Counted from the stretch's first letter, positions 42,285 to 52,555 are shown. The stretch: 64,000 nt of DNA from Rhineura floridana (GCF_030035675.1 NC_084494.1:18335248-18399247); one strand, 5' to 3'. Notes: generated by a model not told the origin, from the letters alone. Made by a program: numbers and translations.

Positions 42285-42770
42285 ATCTTTCTTCTTTTTC
42301 TTAAACCCCAATACCATTCAATATGCCAGAGGAGGGAGAAGATCTGCAGCATTTGCTGTTTACCCTCTCTTGGAGTTGAAGAGGAACCTTTGAGGCTTGT
42401 CCAAAACTTGTCTTCAGAACATATCCAGGAAATGACTTTCTTCAGGGAAATGGAAAGAGGGGGTGGGCAGAACCTTGTCCAAAAGAAGCATTTCATTGGA
42501 AGGAATTTCTTTCAAGTGCCATCAGATCACAATGGGAAAAGCAAACAGAAAACACTATACCTCAGATGAATCAGCAATACCCCCTGCTTGTAGACAGGTG
42601 CCCTGACTCACATTAGATGTGGACAGCTCCAGCATCTGAATGGACAGTGCCCCTCCCTTTTTTTCTGCTGTAAATAGTAGGTCCTGATCTGTTTAATAGG
42701 CCTTTTCTAAGGAAGAGATAATATTGGAGCAGCCTTTGGAGCCTGGGAACAGGAAATTTGTGTATGTTTC

Positions 42771-42814
42771 TGTGTGTGTGTGTGTGGTGTGTGTGTGTGT
42801 GTGTGTGAGTGAGT

Positions 42815-42846
<32 letters not shown>
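42771..42846. repeat. (TG)n(AG)n microsatellite
   Basis: TG run, short GAGT bridge, then AG run inside the probable PHACTR4 3' UTR. Confidence 0.9.
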
Positions 42847-42851
<5 letters not shown>

Positions 42852-43486
42852 CACTTGTGTGCCTGCATTTGGTCTGTACAAAGGAAACTTAAATAACTGT
42901 CCTAGCAGGAAACTGACACATTACTGGAGATTTCTTTTTTTTTTTGTAGCTTATGACTTTTTGATGTACTTATATGCAAAATCACTACTGACCAATTTTA
43001 CATCCTGCAGAGGAATTGTATAGTTCTGAAATGGCATATGCTGTATTTTTAGAGATAAAAAAAGTTTTAAAGTTTTTTAAAGATGGACAACAACAAACTG
43101 TTGTAAAGTTGAGACCTCATTTTTTTTATTTGCATATTTAGGCCTGTTCAATGGGAACTGCAAAGCCTGAAACAAGTTGCCTTCAGGAAGCAAATGGCAT
43201 GGAATATATTGTATCTTTTTTAAATCATGGTTTCTTCCTTTTTAAACTTTCTGAAATTAGAGTGGAACTTGCCTTTTCTTAGGCAGCAAAATGTACTGAA
43301 AATTCAAAATTTTATGTGCTTGAAAAGAGCTGGAATCTGACCTTTTCTTAAAAAAAAAGTTATCCCTTTATCAGCTTTTATGGAATGTTTTGGAATGGTG
43401 TCAACAAGCCACTGCTGGGTTGTAGGGTGTGCCACACTTACATGAGATGATGATATTTGGATATATGTTAATGTAGGTTAGCTTTC

Positions 43487-43617
43487 CAACCTGATGCCTT
43501 CCAGATGTTGTTGGACTACAACTCCCGTCATCCCTGATCATTGGCTACACTGGCTGAGGCTGATGTGAATTGTAGTCCAACATCATCTGGAGGCCGCTCA
43601 GCTTGGGGAAGACTGAG
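43487..43617. mobile_element. Palindromic hAT-type MITE
   Basis: CCTTCCAGATGTTGTTGGAC, TACAACTCCCGTCATCCCTG and CCAACATCATCTGGAGGCCG: a well-kept member of the family. Confidence 0.8.
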
Positions 43618-44760
43618 GTAGGTATGTGGTTCTGTGTTTGATCACTAGTTTGGCTGCACATCACATCTCACCTGTGTTGCAAAAAGGACACACTACTAGA
43701 ATGTGACACCGTATCAATGGCTAGCCAGCACACATATCGCTGAAGACTTATGTCCCATGCAATTCTGTGCTTCCTCACCTTGAGAAGAGGCCTTTACATT
43801 TTTATACTGTTGTTGCCTCCCCCGTTGCCCAACCTTCTGTTGAGTAGGATGACCAGGTGAAAGAGAAGGGAAAGGGCTTCTGTATTTTCAGTAGTCATAC
43901 AGAAAAAGGAATTTCAGCAGGCCTTAGGTTGGATCTGGATTAATTGAATTTAGGGCCTCCGGCCCACTGAAATTAATAGGAATAAGTTAGTCATGACTTA
44001 AGTACTATTGATTTCAATGTGGAACTGTGCAGCTAACTTGATTGGAATCCAATCCTCTTTTTCCCCTATGCACAAATGAGAAAAGCTTGTATTGCCTGGA
44101 ACACTCTTCTACAAAGTGGTGGAAGTATGGATAGAGAGGGAACCTGTGTTCCTCCAGGTATGTTTGTACTACAACTCCCATAGCCTCTGGGTGTTGGCCA
44201 TCCTGGCTGAGATCAAAGGTACCCCATCCCTGATGTTTTAAATCAAGAGCCCTGGCCCAGTATGTTCACCTTACTGGTGATCCTAGGGACACAAGGCATA
44301 GCTAACCCGACCTTTGCCTTTGCACCTCAAAACTCTCATTCCACCCCTATTCCAGTTGACCTTTTTTGCTCTCTATTTCTCACTCCCCACAATCCTTTGT
44401 GTACTTGAGCACTGACTTGACGAGAATATTTTCCGTGAGGTAAGGGATGAAGTTTGGCTCTGTACCCTGTAATGCAGAGGCTGAGATCCTGTGACCCTTT
44501 AGACCCTGTAATGCAGCATGGCCGGTAGTCAGGGATGATGGGAGTTGGGGCCTTCCCAGACATTGTTGGACTACAAGTTCCTCTCCTTTACTGGAATAGC
44601 AATTCTTCAGGAGAGTGCAGGGAAGGAAGCTATTGCAGACAATGAGTGGGTGTGTGAGGCACTCTATGCTAGAATTGCTTTTTCATGGTGTATAAAATAT
44701 CTCTCTGTAGAGCAAATCATTGCATTGTATATCTGTCTTCCTTTCAATAAGATTTTATGG

Positions 44761-44766
44761 AATAAA
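44761..44766 (+). terminator. Candidate poly(A) signal of PHACTR4
   Basis: AATAAA followed within 10 nt by a run of T. It is the first canonical signal downstream of the PHACTR4 stop. Confidence 0.45.
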
Positions 44767-44902
44767 TCTTTTTTTAGAAAAGACTGGCTCTTAATTTCTC
44801 TCCTTCCCCCGGTTACATCTCCAGCTGGTTACCTACATCTCGTGTGCAATCAATCCCAAGATGCAGAGCGGGACTTTCTTTTGTTGAAGGATGAGTCAGG
44901 GG

Positions 44903-45016
44903 CAGAGCTTGGAAAAGTTACTTTTTTAAAACTACAGCTCCCATCAGCCCCAGCCAGCCATGCTGGCTGGGGCTGATGGGAGTTGTAGTTCAAAAAAGTA
45001 ACTTTTCCAAGCTCTG
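44903..45016. mobile_element. Intact palindromic hAT MITE with perfect 8-bp duplication
   Basis: From CAGAGCTTGGAAAAGTTACT to AGTAACTTTTCCAAGCTCTG the 114-bp element is almost a complete palindrome around CCAGCCAGCCATGCTGGCTGG. The 8-mer GTCAGGGG occurs on both sides (44895-44902 and 45017-45024). This is a direct hAT signature. The core is shared with the other palindromic MITEs in the window, while the ends differ, so it is a separate subfamily. The near-identity of the arms and perfect flanks suggest recent insertion. Confidence 0.92.
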
Positions 45017-45259
45017 GTCAGGGGTGCGTGCAGAGGAATTGGGAGACAAGGAGCAGGTGTGGCCTTTTTGCAGGCCGAGAACCCTGTGGAGGAAGGCAGC
45101 CTGTTTCCCTGGCTCTGTTGCAGGAATGGGCTATCTGAGTCCTAGCCCTCACTCCTCTTTCTGGCCCTTGGGACTCTCGTGGAGGAACACCCCCTGTTTC
45201 CAAGCCACACTCACCACAGGCCTTTCTTCACACACCCAAATTGTTTTTTGCTTGGCACA

Positions 45260-45952
45260 ACAGCAGGACTACAGCTGAATGTCAAAAAGACTAAAGTAAT
45301 GACAACAGAAGATTTATGTAACTTTAAAGTTGACAATGAGGACATTGAACTTGTCAAGGATTATCAATACCTTGACACAGTCATTAACCAAAATGGAGAC
45401 AATAGTCAAGAAATCAGAAGAAGGCTAGGACTGGGTAGGGCAGCTGTGAGAGAACTAGAAAAGGTCCTCAAATGCAAACATGTATCACTGACCACCAAAG
45501 TCAGGATCATTCAGACCATGGTATTCCCGATCTCTACGTATGGATGTGAAAGTTGGACAGTGAAAAAGGCGGATAAGAGAAAAATCAACTCATTTGAAAT
45601 GTGGTGCTGGAGGAGAGCTTTGCACATACCATGGACTGTGAGAAAAATAATTGGATGTTAGAACAAATTAAACCAGAACTGTCACTAGAAGCTAAAATTA
45701 TGAAACTGAGGTTATCATACTTTGGACACATCATGAGAAGACATGATTCACTAGAAAAGACAATAATGCTGGGGAAAACAGAAGGGAGTAGAAAAAGAGG
45801 AAAACCAAACGAGACGGATTGATTCCATAAAGGAAGCCGCAGACCTGAACTTACAAGATCTGAACAGGGTGGTTCATGACATGCTCTTGGAGGTCGCTGA
45901 TTCATAGGGTTGCCATGAGTCGTAGTCGACTTGAAGGCACGTAACAACAAGA
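45260..45952 (+). mobile_element. RTE/BovB LINE 3' fragment
   Basis: Encodes the C-terminal part of BovB ORF2: GLQLNVKKTKVMTTED, QEIRRRLGLGRAA, VFPISTYGCESWTVKKADK, FEMWCWRRALHIPWTVRK. A shifted frame carries KLRLSYFGHIMRRHDSLEK. It ends GATTCATAGGGTTGCCATGA and GTAACAACAAGAA, the BovB 3' terminus. It is 5'-truncated and has at least one frameshift (45179-45661 versus 45601-45822 frames). Confidence 0.9.
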
Positions 45953-47230
45953 ATGTGTCCTTTAATTCTGATAATGCCCTTTGCTTGCCTGGATGGACGC
46001 TAGACCGGGATAGAAAGTAGTTGGCTGTATGTACAAAGGTAAAATGTACATTCATTGCTCGTCCCAATTTTGCCTCTGGTCCCACCCACCACTGGCATGT
46101 GGCTCATGGAGAATTGTTCAGAGTGGCCAAAAAACGTTCTCCACTCCTCCTTTATTTAGAGGTTTGCCTTGGTAGACACATCCCAGCTTTGGAATTTTTC
46201 TCTCTGTAGAGGCAAAACCTGTGTGTTCTCTTAAAAGTATTTTCTTAAAAGAACAGCTGCATACCCCACAGCATCTCACAGATGAAAATGGAGAAATACT
46301 TGCAACACCCAATTCTCACTCTATGATTATTTCCCAAGGTTCTTCCCCTGGTCCTGAGTTCACTCTGCTAAATGCAAATCTACTGTGTGTGACGTGTTTG
46401 TTTACTCTGTCATGTGCATCTTAGTCTGGTCTGATTACTGCAATTTGATTTACCCGGGAGTAATTTCCATTAAATATGAAGGAAGGAAGAAAAGGTGGCG
46501 GCTGTGTATGTAATATTTGCAAGAGTTGAAATGAATCACAAATACTCGTTAGAAGGAACAAACTTTACTTAACAGTCTGTTGCAGTATAACCAAGAGCTC
46601 TACTTTCGTTTTCCAACTGGTCCCTCTCCCAACTGATTCCCTCATACAACTATATCTAATTCACTTGAGTTCGTACTCACATTACAGTGTATACATTCAG
46701 TCCAAGCTTGCAAATTGGTAGTACACAGACCGCCGGGCAGCTACAAACTCTTATACTGTATATACAGGGCTCCTCTTCCTGAGCCCATTGGGAGCGGGAG
46801 GCTATTCATCACTTCTTTCGGGAGAGGGCGTCCTTGTTGTCCGAACTGCTTCGTCGTTGCCTCTCTTGAAATCTCCTTTCCATTTCGTTCACCACCAACT
46901 GAACCAGTCACTGCGTCTCTGCGAGCTTTTCCCTCTACGTCATTACGCATGCGCCTAGATTTTTTTAAAAAATGCTCTCCCTTCAAGAGGTGAAATCTTT
47001 ATGTGTCTGTAAAAACAAAGTTCGGTCCTCAGTCAACGTCGATAGAATCCACCATGTGCGGTGAGGAGCAAAAGTGGCGGGAAAATGTATGCATGAAGTA
47101 GGCTTTTTAAAAATAAAAATAAGTCAGGGTTTTCAGATGCAGTGTTTTCAGATAACTGTAATCATGATGCACTTTAATTTTGCCAGCTTTATTTTTTTTA
47201 AAAAATATATCCATCACGATTGCCCTGCAT
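45953..47230. other. Intergenic, unassigned
   Basis: 46040-46140 resembles a fragment of the dispersed repeat also seen near 14390-14480. 46500-47040 is a moderately GC-rich stretch with TACGTCA (46936-46942) and CGCATGCGCC (46946-46955) sites. It could be an old repeat or an upstream control region. I see no coding gene. Confidence 0.4.
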
Positions 47231-47445
47231 GCTGAGGAGTCGAATGAGAACCGGAAGCAATTGCTCCCTAAAAATAGTTGTAAAGGTGTCACTCATGGGC
47301 TTTTTACCCTCTCCTCTCCAAAATGAATATTTTGGCGCATGCGCCTTTGCTGTTCAATGGTTTGCTTTTTCCCGTCATCCCTTGTGTGGTATAAATATCC
47401 TCGTCGTTGGCTTCTTTTTCTTTTTCTCGCACATGGGGCGACGAG
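47230..47445 (+). promoter_or_regulatory. SNHG3: SNHG3/U17HG promoter with TATA and 5'TOP start
   Basis: ETS-like ACCGGAAGC (47250-47258), palindromic NRF1-type GCGCATGCGC (47335-47344), TATAAATA (47390-47397), and 30 nt downstream a C followed by pyrimidines, CTTTTTCTCGC (from 47420). A C-plus-pyrimidine start is the 5'TOP signature of ribosomal-protein and snoRNA host genes; human U17HG is known to be one. It predicts growth-coupled transcription. Confidence 0.75.
47420..47445 (+). ncRNA. SNHG3: SNHG3 exon 1 (5'TOP)
   Basis: A short first exon from the TOP C at 47420 through ACATGGGGCGACGAG to the consensus donor GTAAGT. It is placed by TATA distance and donor. Confidence 0.65.
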
Positions 47446-48654
47446 GTAAGTCGTCGTGGGATGTCGCCGCCTCTGCCTTAAAGAGCGGGAAAGGTGGGAG
47501 GTTCATACTATAAGAAGGAATAGTTAGGAATCATAATTATTTTGAGTTTTTATAATTACGTTATTTTAATCTCTTAAACAAGATGAATAGAGCAGGTACA
47601 GTTAGTGTCAGAGGTTCTCATTCGCTCCAGTTATTTCAAATATGCGAGCTCTTTCTCAGGGCTGCTCCGAAAAAGCTATGTTAGGATCCTTTTCTCTTCT
47701 TTGTTGGGTTTCCTGTATTTTTGTTACTTGCGACAGGCAGAAATTGAACAGATGAAGAGAGCGATGAGAGAATTTTTTCCTATTTTTCCCATTTCTTAAA
47801 TGTTTAAGTAGTGTTTTTGTTGCAGTTAAAATAGTAGAAAAACGCTCTTCAAAAGGTCACAAATACGCTTGGGGGAGGGGGGTTCGTGGACCTTGGAAGC
47901 CTGTAGGGACATGCAGAAATTGAACAGGCACAGCATGTTCAGAAAATTCAGAATCGTTTGTTAGAATGTTTGGGAGGAGGGCCGCTTGGATGGCTCATGA
48001 TTTCTTTTGGGGGGTATGGAAAGAATGATGCCCTACAGCAGCCTTTCCTATGCTTGCGGTGTAGATCAAAGTTTTATTGTTACATTTAAATCCTGCCTTT
48101 CTACCAAGGAGCTGAAGGTGGTGTACAAGGTTTCCCCCCTCCATTTTATCTGCTCTCGTCGTTTTATCCTTTCATCAATCTTAGGTTGTTATTTGGAGGA
48201 TTCTATTTATTAAACCTCTGTAAAAATCTGCACTAGACTGAATAAATTTCAAAGCATCTTTTCTGTTTATTAGTGCCCTCTAAATATGTGCATATCATTT
48301 GATTTGCATGGGCATATCAATTGAGAAAAACAAGAAGTGTTCCAGGCTGCGAATTTGAACTTTTTTGCTTGCTTTCACTGCTTTTTAGCCAGTCTCAAAA
48401 AAAGCCATAATGCTTAGATTTGAGGGTACCTTAACATCATATTTCAAAGCTATGAAGCATCAATGTATGATCTGCAAACACACAGTCTTGCCTAACAAAT
48501 AGTAGCTTGGCTTTAAAATTAAAACTGGGCATCTGCAAACAAAGGCAGCTTCTAGTATAAACGCCTTTTGTAATGTAGTGTCTTACTGCACATAGTATAA
48601 TAATGGTATTCTATGCAGTTGTAATAAGCTGATGTGCTGTTCTGTTCTTTGCAG

Positions 48655-48738
48655 TCTGAGTGCTTCGAGGACATCATTAGATGCTGCTGAAGAGGGCATT
48701 TAAACCACAGGTGAACATGTCCAGCTTGGAAATGCAAG
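48655..48738 (+). ncRNA. SNHG3: SNHG3 candidate exon 2
   Basis: Acceptor GTTCTTTGCAG and donor AAG|GTATTG. It contains GATGCTGCTGAAGAGGGCAT, almost repeated in the next exon as CATGCTGTTGAAGAGGGCAT. That suggests exon and U17 intron were duplicated together. Confidence 0.6.
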
Positions 48739-48822
48739 GTATTGAAGAAAAATAAATATTTTCTTTTAAGCTGTTTGACCAAGAACCAAATGCTCTGAAT
48801 TTGTGTGTTCCTACCTAAGCCA

Positions 48823-48950
48823 ACCTAGTACCCTCCAGACATTTTGAACTACAGCTCTCATCAGCATTAGTCAGCATGGCCAGTTGCCTGAAATGATGGG
48901 AGTTTAGTCCAGCAATACCTGGATGTCTCCAGGTTGTGGAAGGCTGCCCT
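48823..48950. mobile_element. Palindromic hAT-type MITE
   Basis: CCCTCCAGACATTTTGAACT, ACAGCTCTCATCAGCATTAG, and the right end TCTCCAGGTTGTGGAAGGCTG. Confidence 0.65.
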
Positions 48951-49194
48951 AAACCCTTGAAGGTGGGAATAGCAGTGTTAACATAATTTTATCAAATGAG
49001 GATATTTGCAGGGGTTACTTGTAACACTGTCTAAGGGTGAAAGTGTTTAGATATCTAATTTATTAACAATTCCATCTTTATTATGGAGCGTATAATCTAT
49101 GATTAAAACTGTCTGAACAGCAAAATACAGTTCTCTTATTGGAATTAGTCTTGGGAGGGGCACACTGTTTTTGGAATATTCTTTTGAATTATTT

Positions 49195-49420
49195 TGAGCC
49201 AATATTGTATAGCAGTTAGTATGCTGCGCTAGGATGTAGGAGATAAGGCTTCAAATCCCTACTCAGCCATGAAGCTTGCTGGTGGCCATGGGCCAGTCAC
49301 AGTCTCTCAGTCTGACTTACCTCACAGGGTTGTTGTGAGGAAGAAATGGAGTGGGAGAGCGATGTAATCCACCTTGAGCTCCTTTGAGGAAAGATGGGAT
49401 ATAAATATAATTTTGTGAAT
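49195..49420 (+). mobile_element. tRNA-derived SINE (MIR-like body)
   Basis: GTATAGCAGTTAGTATGCTG, box B-like GGCTTCAAATCCC, GAAGCTTGCTGGTGGCC, GGGCCAGTCACAGTCTCTCA, CACAGGGTTGTTGTGAGGAA, and the tail AAAGATGGGATATAAATATAA. Same family as 25650 but with a different 3' tail. Confidence 0.8.
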
Positions 49421-49493
49421 ATTTGGTCCTCACTAGTCTAGAGACTAGACAACTTATAGAAATGGAAGCACTTTGTAGTTCATCATATCTTCA

Positions 49494-49547
49494 ACCAGTG
49501 AGGATATCTGTCACCTCTGTCCATGAGGTGTATGGGAGTGTGGGCTT
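49494..49547 (+). pseudogene. Relic of a U17 snoRNA copy (5' part)
   Basis: ACCAGTGAGGATATCTG, CCTCTGTCCATGAGGTGTAT and GGGAGTGTGGGCTT align in order with ACCAACGGGGATATCTG, GCTCTGTCCGTGTGGCGTAT and GGGAGCATAGGCCT of the intact copies. The leader GACTAGACAACTT... CATCATATCTTCAACC matches the roughly 50-bp leader of each intact copy. The 3' half, including the H and ACA boxes, is missing. Confidence 0.75.
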
Positions 49548-49594
49548 AGAAGTAGCTCAGGATCATGGTCTTGGAAGCAGGCATTGCACTAAGC

Positions 49595-49716
49595 CAGCTT
49601 TCCTCCGACCTGTGGCCCTCCAGATGTTTGCGGACTACAACTCCCATTGTTCCTGGCCATTGGCCATGCTGATGGGAGAGTCCAATAAACATGTGGAGAG
49701 TACCAAGTTGGAGAAT
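49595..49716. mobile_element. Palindromic MITE upstream of U17 copy 1
   Basis: TTTCCTCCGACCTGTGGCCC, GGACTACAACTCCCATTGTT, CCATGCTGATGGGAGAGTCC, ending GTTGGAGAATGG. The flanking AGTAGCTCAGGATC / GAAGCAGGCATTGC is shared with the U17 copy 3 unit. Confidence 0.75.
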
Positions 49717-49773
49717 GGTCAACTGGAGACTAGACGACTTTCTATAGGGGACTTGGAGTCTGTTGTACCTTCA

Positions 49774-49981
49774 ACCAACGGGGATATCTGGAGAGTTCGC
49801 TCTCTCAGCTCTGTCCGTGTGGCGTATGGGAGCATAGGCCTCTGGGCTCTGTGACGTATAGTCCTCTTCCACACCGTTGGAGAGCAAGCTGGGCCCCCTG
49901 AGGTCTGCAACCTGCATATTCCTATTGCTTCTCTGAGTCTTCGGACGGTGACGGAGGAGATAAACCATGCAGGAAACATTG
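49774..49981 (+). ncRNA. SNORA73: U17 / SNORA73 H/ACA snoRNA, copy 1
   Basis: An H/ACA box snoRNA needed for early cleavage of pre-rRNA on the way to 18S rRNA; unlike most it does not guide a known pseudouridine (family knowledge). The sequence follows human U17 closely: CCAACGGGGATATCTGG, GGCGTATGGGAGCATAGG, CTTCCACACCGTTGGAGAGC, GCAACCTGCATATTCCTA, ATAAACCATGCAGGAAACA. CCAACGG pairs with CCGTTGG to close the 5' hairpin. H box AGAGCA is at 49881-49886; ACA box is at 49976-49978 with three bases after it. It lies in an SNHG3 intron on the sense strand. Copy 1 differs from copies 2 and 3 by several substitutions and by a 2-base shorter CT run. Confidence 0.95.
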
Positions 49982-50204
49982 TTTCACTTGGATAGTATTT
50001 CCTTCCTGTGTATGTTGCTTTGTGTATTGTTAAAAAGTTGTGTTGAATCCAGTGCTTCTCATCTATCTTCTCCCTCTGGATTAGAAAATGCACGATTCCT
50101 ACATCTGAACAAGTATATGGTTATTGTGTTTTAATGTGTATATAAGCGGCATGCCTTTTTATAGACTTTAAGCATGACTTACTAGGAAGTAGGTCAGCAA
50201 CCAA

Positions 50205-50375
50205 GGGCAGGTCCACACCATACATTTAAATCACATGACTCTTCCCAAAGAATCATGGAAGCTGTAGTTTAAGGGTGCTGGGAATATGTAGCTCTGAGAG
50301 GAAAACCACAGTTCCCAGGATTCATTGGGGAAAGTAATGTGCTTTTAAATGTGTGGTATGGATCTGCCCCAAACT
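50205..50375. mobile_element. Palindromic MITE, second family
   Basis: GTCCACACCATACATTTAAA and TTTAAATGTGTGGTATGGAT are inverted ends. AAAGAATCATGGAAGCTGTA and CACAGTTCCCAGGATTCATT are inner paired blocks. Relatives are at 51765-51950, 59752-59905 and 61570-61760. Confidence 0.75.
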
Positions 50376-50573
50376 CATCTAATGGGCCTTGCAACAGGAG
50401 TGCTGTGCTCCCATCCTTACTTTTTTTTAAAAAAATACGTAGATACTTGGGGGTGATACACAGACCTGTCCAAATATGCCTTCATTGTGTGACCCACCGA
50501 GGAACGTGTTGGGACCCGCTGTTTGAGAAGCAGCTGTGTTAATTGATCATGACATTCTGTTCTTCCATTTCAG

Positions 50574-50663
50574 AACCCCTGAATAAAGTCCAATGCATGC
50601 TGTTGAAGAGGGCATATATTCTCAAAATGAGCGTGTACAACAGCCTAGATGAGGCTTGAACAG
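50574..50663 (+). ncRNA. SNHG3: SNHG3 candidate exon 3
   Basis: Acceptor TTCTTCCATTTCAG, donor CAG|GTATTC. It shares the TGAAGAGGGCAT block with exon 2. U17 copy 1 lies upstream and copy 2 downstream. Confidence 0.6.
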
Positions 50664-50849
50664 GTATTCATGAGAATAATTCATTTTCCTGTTTGTCTTG
50701 TGGGTTTTTTTAAATTCATTGCAAACACTTTTTGTGGGATGTGGGCTTTATGAACTGTCCACAGACAAAAGTTGTTGTTTGCTTATTTTTAGACTTAACA
50801 ATACATTGAAGTATAAAAAACTGACTTGGTATATGCCATTCCGAAAGGG

Positions 50850-50970
50850 TGACAGCGGTGCTGGGCTGCAACTTCCATCGTTTCTGGCCATTGGCGATAC
50901 TGGCTGAGGCTGATGGGAGCTTGAGTCCAACATCAGGGAGGTGGGTGGGCTACCAGGCCGGGGAATGCTG
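50850..50970. mobile_element. Palindromic MITE upstream of U17 copy 2
   Basis: GGGCTGCAACTTCCATCGTT, GCTGAGGCTGATGGGAGCTT, ending GGCCGGGGAATGCTG just before the U17 leader. Confidence 0.7.
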
Positions 50971-51023
50971 ATCTCAGACTAGGCAACTTTCTGTAGAGGC
51001 TCTTGCAGTTTATCATACCTTCA

Positions 51024-51233
51024 ACCAACGGGGATATCTGGAGAGGTCGCTCTCTCTCAGCTCTGTCCGTGTGGCATATGGGAGCGTAGGCCTTTGGGCT
51101 CTGTGACGTATAGTCCCCTTCCACACCGTTGGAGAGCAAGCTGGGCCCCCTGAGGTCTGCAACCTGCATATTCCTACTGCTTCTCTGAGTCTTCGGACGG
51201 TGATGGAGGAGATAAACCATGCAGGAAACACTT
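51024..51233 (+). ncRNA. SNORA73: U17 / SNORA73 H/ACA snoRNA, copy 2
   Basis: Same architecture as copy 1: 5' hairpin closed by CCAACGG/CCGTTGG, H box AGAGCA (51133-51138), TGCATATTCCTACTGC, and ACA box at 51228-51230. It has CATATGG where the others have CGTATGG. It is closer to copy 3 than to copy 1 and is preceded by the same leader and a degraded MITE. It lies in the intron after candidate exon 3. Confidence 0.95.
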
Positions 51234-51339
51234 GTCCACCAAGAGCTGTGTTAACAGCATTTTGTCTTCAACGCCCTTTCAACATAACCACGGATGCATT
51301 TTCAGGTTCATAAAAAGCAAAGGTAGCTGTGCTTGTGGT

Positions 51340-51412
51340 CCATGTTGTTAAGTGCCTTCAAGTCGATTTCAAACTATGGTGACGCTATGAATCAGCGATA
51401 CTGTACTATAAA
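51340..51412 (-). mobile_element. BovB-type 3' tail fragment
   Basis: The plus strand reads TTGTTAAGTGCCTTCAAGTC then GATTTCAAACTATGGTGACG and CTATGAATCAGCGA, the reverse complement of the BovB terminus. Confidence 0.7.
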
Positions 51413-51764
51413 ATCCATTGGCAGTACCTTTATTAAGACCAATCAAAATGTTCTCTGGAACTCTTCATCATGCAAGATGCTGCATGAAGGGAGGTGGAGA
51501 GGAAAGATTAAAAAATACGGAAAGTAGGCGGGATTTTTAGCTTGTAGAGTCTATTCCAAGATGGAGATTGCGGGCTGAACAAGTCCTTCCCAGGTGCTAC
51601 AGAAACCTGCTTACATACCTAGGATTATTATGGGATAAAGAAGCAATGGCTTCTTCCTGTTTCTGAGAAGTTTTAAGTCTGACTCCTAACCCAGATCTGT
51701 CCCATACCTTAAACCAAACGTGTGGGTTACTGGATAGTATAAGCCAAAGATGGGTGACAGCCAT

Positions 51765-51950
51765 ACCACACATTTAAAGCCCTCTTGTCCCACTAACAGT
51801 CTTGGCTTTCCCCAATGAATCCTGAGAACAGGTTTGTTAAGGATCTCCTAACATCTCTTGGCACACTTAATGAAGTACAGTTCCCAGGGTTCTTCAGGAG
51901 AAATAATAAAGTGGTATAAGTGTTTTAAATGTATGGTGTGGGGGTGTCCT
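51765..51950. mobile_element. Palindromic MITE, second family
   Basis: CATACCACACATTTAAAGCC and TTTTAAATGTATGGTGTGGG are inverted ends; CCCAATGAATCCTGAGAACA and TACAGTTCCCAGGGTTCTTC pair inside. Confidence 0.7.
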
Positions 51951-52069
51951 AAGAGAAATACAGCAGTCATTAATTTAGCAAAGCAAGGAATTAATTTTTG
52001 GATGTATTGCATGTAAAAAGAGTCAGCTGAAGCTAATTTGTGTAATGCATTGCATTTGGAGACAACATA

Positions 52070-52370
52070 ACAAGAACATAAGATCTGATGAATCAGGACA
52101 GTGACCCATCTAGTTCTGCTGGCTCAGGTCAATCAGATGCCCATGGGAAGCCCACAAGCAGAGCTTGAGTTCAGTGGCTAGTTCCCATTGACAGCATTAT
52201 CCTCCATGAATTTGTTTAATCTTTTAAGGCCATCCAATTTGATGGCCATCACTGTCTCTTGCGGGAGCAAATTTCATAGTTTGGAGACTTATCTTCAAGG
52301 CAAAATATTTCTTCAGGTGTTAGAAAATCATCGTCCCGTGGTTGTAGATTCTGCCTTGAGTGGCTAGATT
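52070..52370 (-). mobile_element. CR1-like LINE fragment
   Basis: AGTGACCCATCTAGTTCTGC, CCATGGGAAGCCCACAAGCA, CCATGAATTTGTTTAATCTT and GGCCATCACTGTCTCTTGCG match the common CR1-derived sequence of reptiles. Orientation is inferred. Confidence 0.6.
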
Positions 52371-52555
52371 AGTTTGGATATTCTTCAAGGCACATGAAAA
52401 ACAAAAATAGTTGTTGTGGTCCAAGTTTTCAGATTGTGTATATTCCCAGTCATGTGCTTGCTGTGTCTGCTGAGTGCTCTTGACTGTGTTTAGCTATGTT
52501 CTTCCCGCTAACGAATGGGAAGGTTTGCCACAATTGGTGAGAGTCACTAATTCAG

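Larger units (their letters stand above)
42285..44785 (+). other. PHACTR4: Probable PHACTR4 3' UTR
   Basis: A long non-coding stretch follows the stop. I see no AATAAA before the one at 44761-44766, which is followed by a T-rich run. The UTR would be about 2.5 kb. It includes a (TG)n-(AG)n microsatellite (42771-42846), palindromic MITEs (43487-43617, about 44145-44230) and a Harbinger-like MITE (43930-44055). An earlier cleavage site with a variant signal is possible. Confidence 0.5.

Noticed and set aside
46501-47065. Possible LTR on the minus strand with TATA-like and AATAAA-like motifs
   Set aside because: I could not find matching inverted TG...CA ends with a 5-bp flanking repeat; left as unassigned.
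49719-50093. Minus-strand open frame of 124 codons over U17 copy 1, with relatives over copies 2 and 3
   Set aside because: The frames recur only because the snoRNA sequence recurs; the conserved unit is the plus-strand H/ACA RNA with its boxes and stems.
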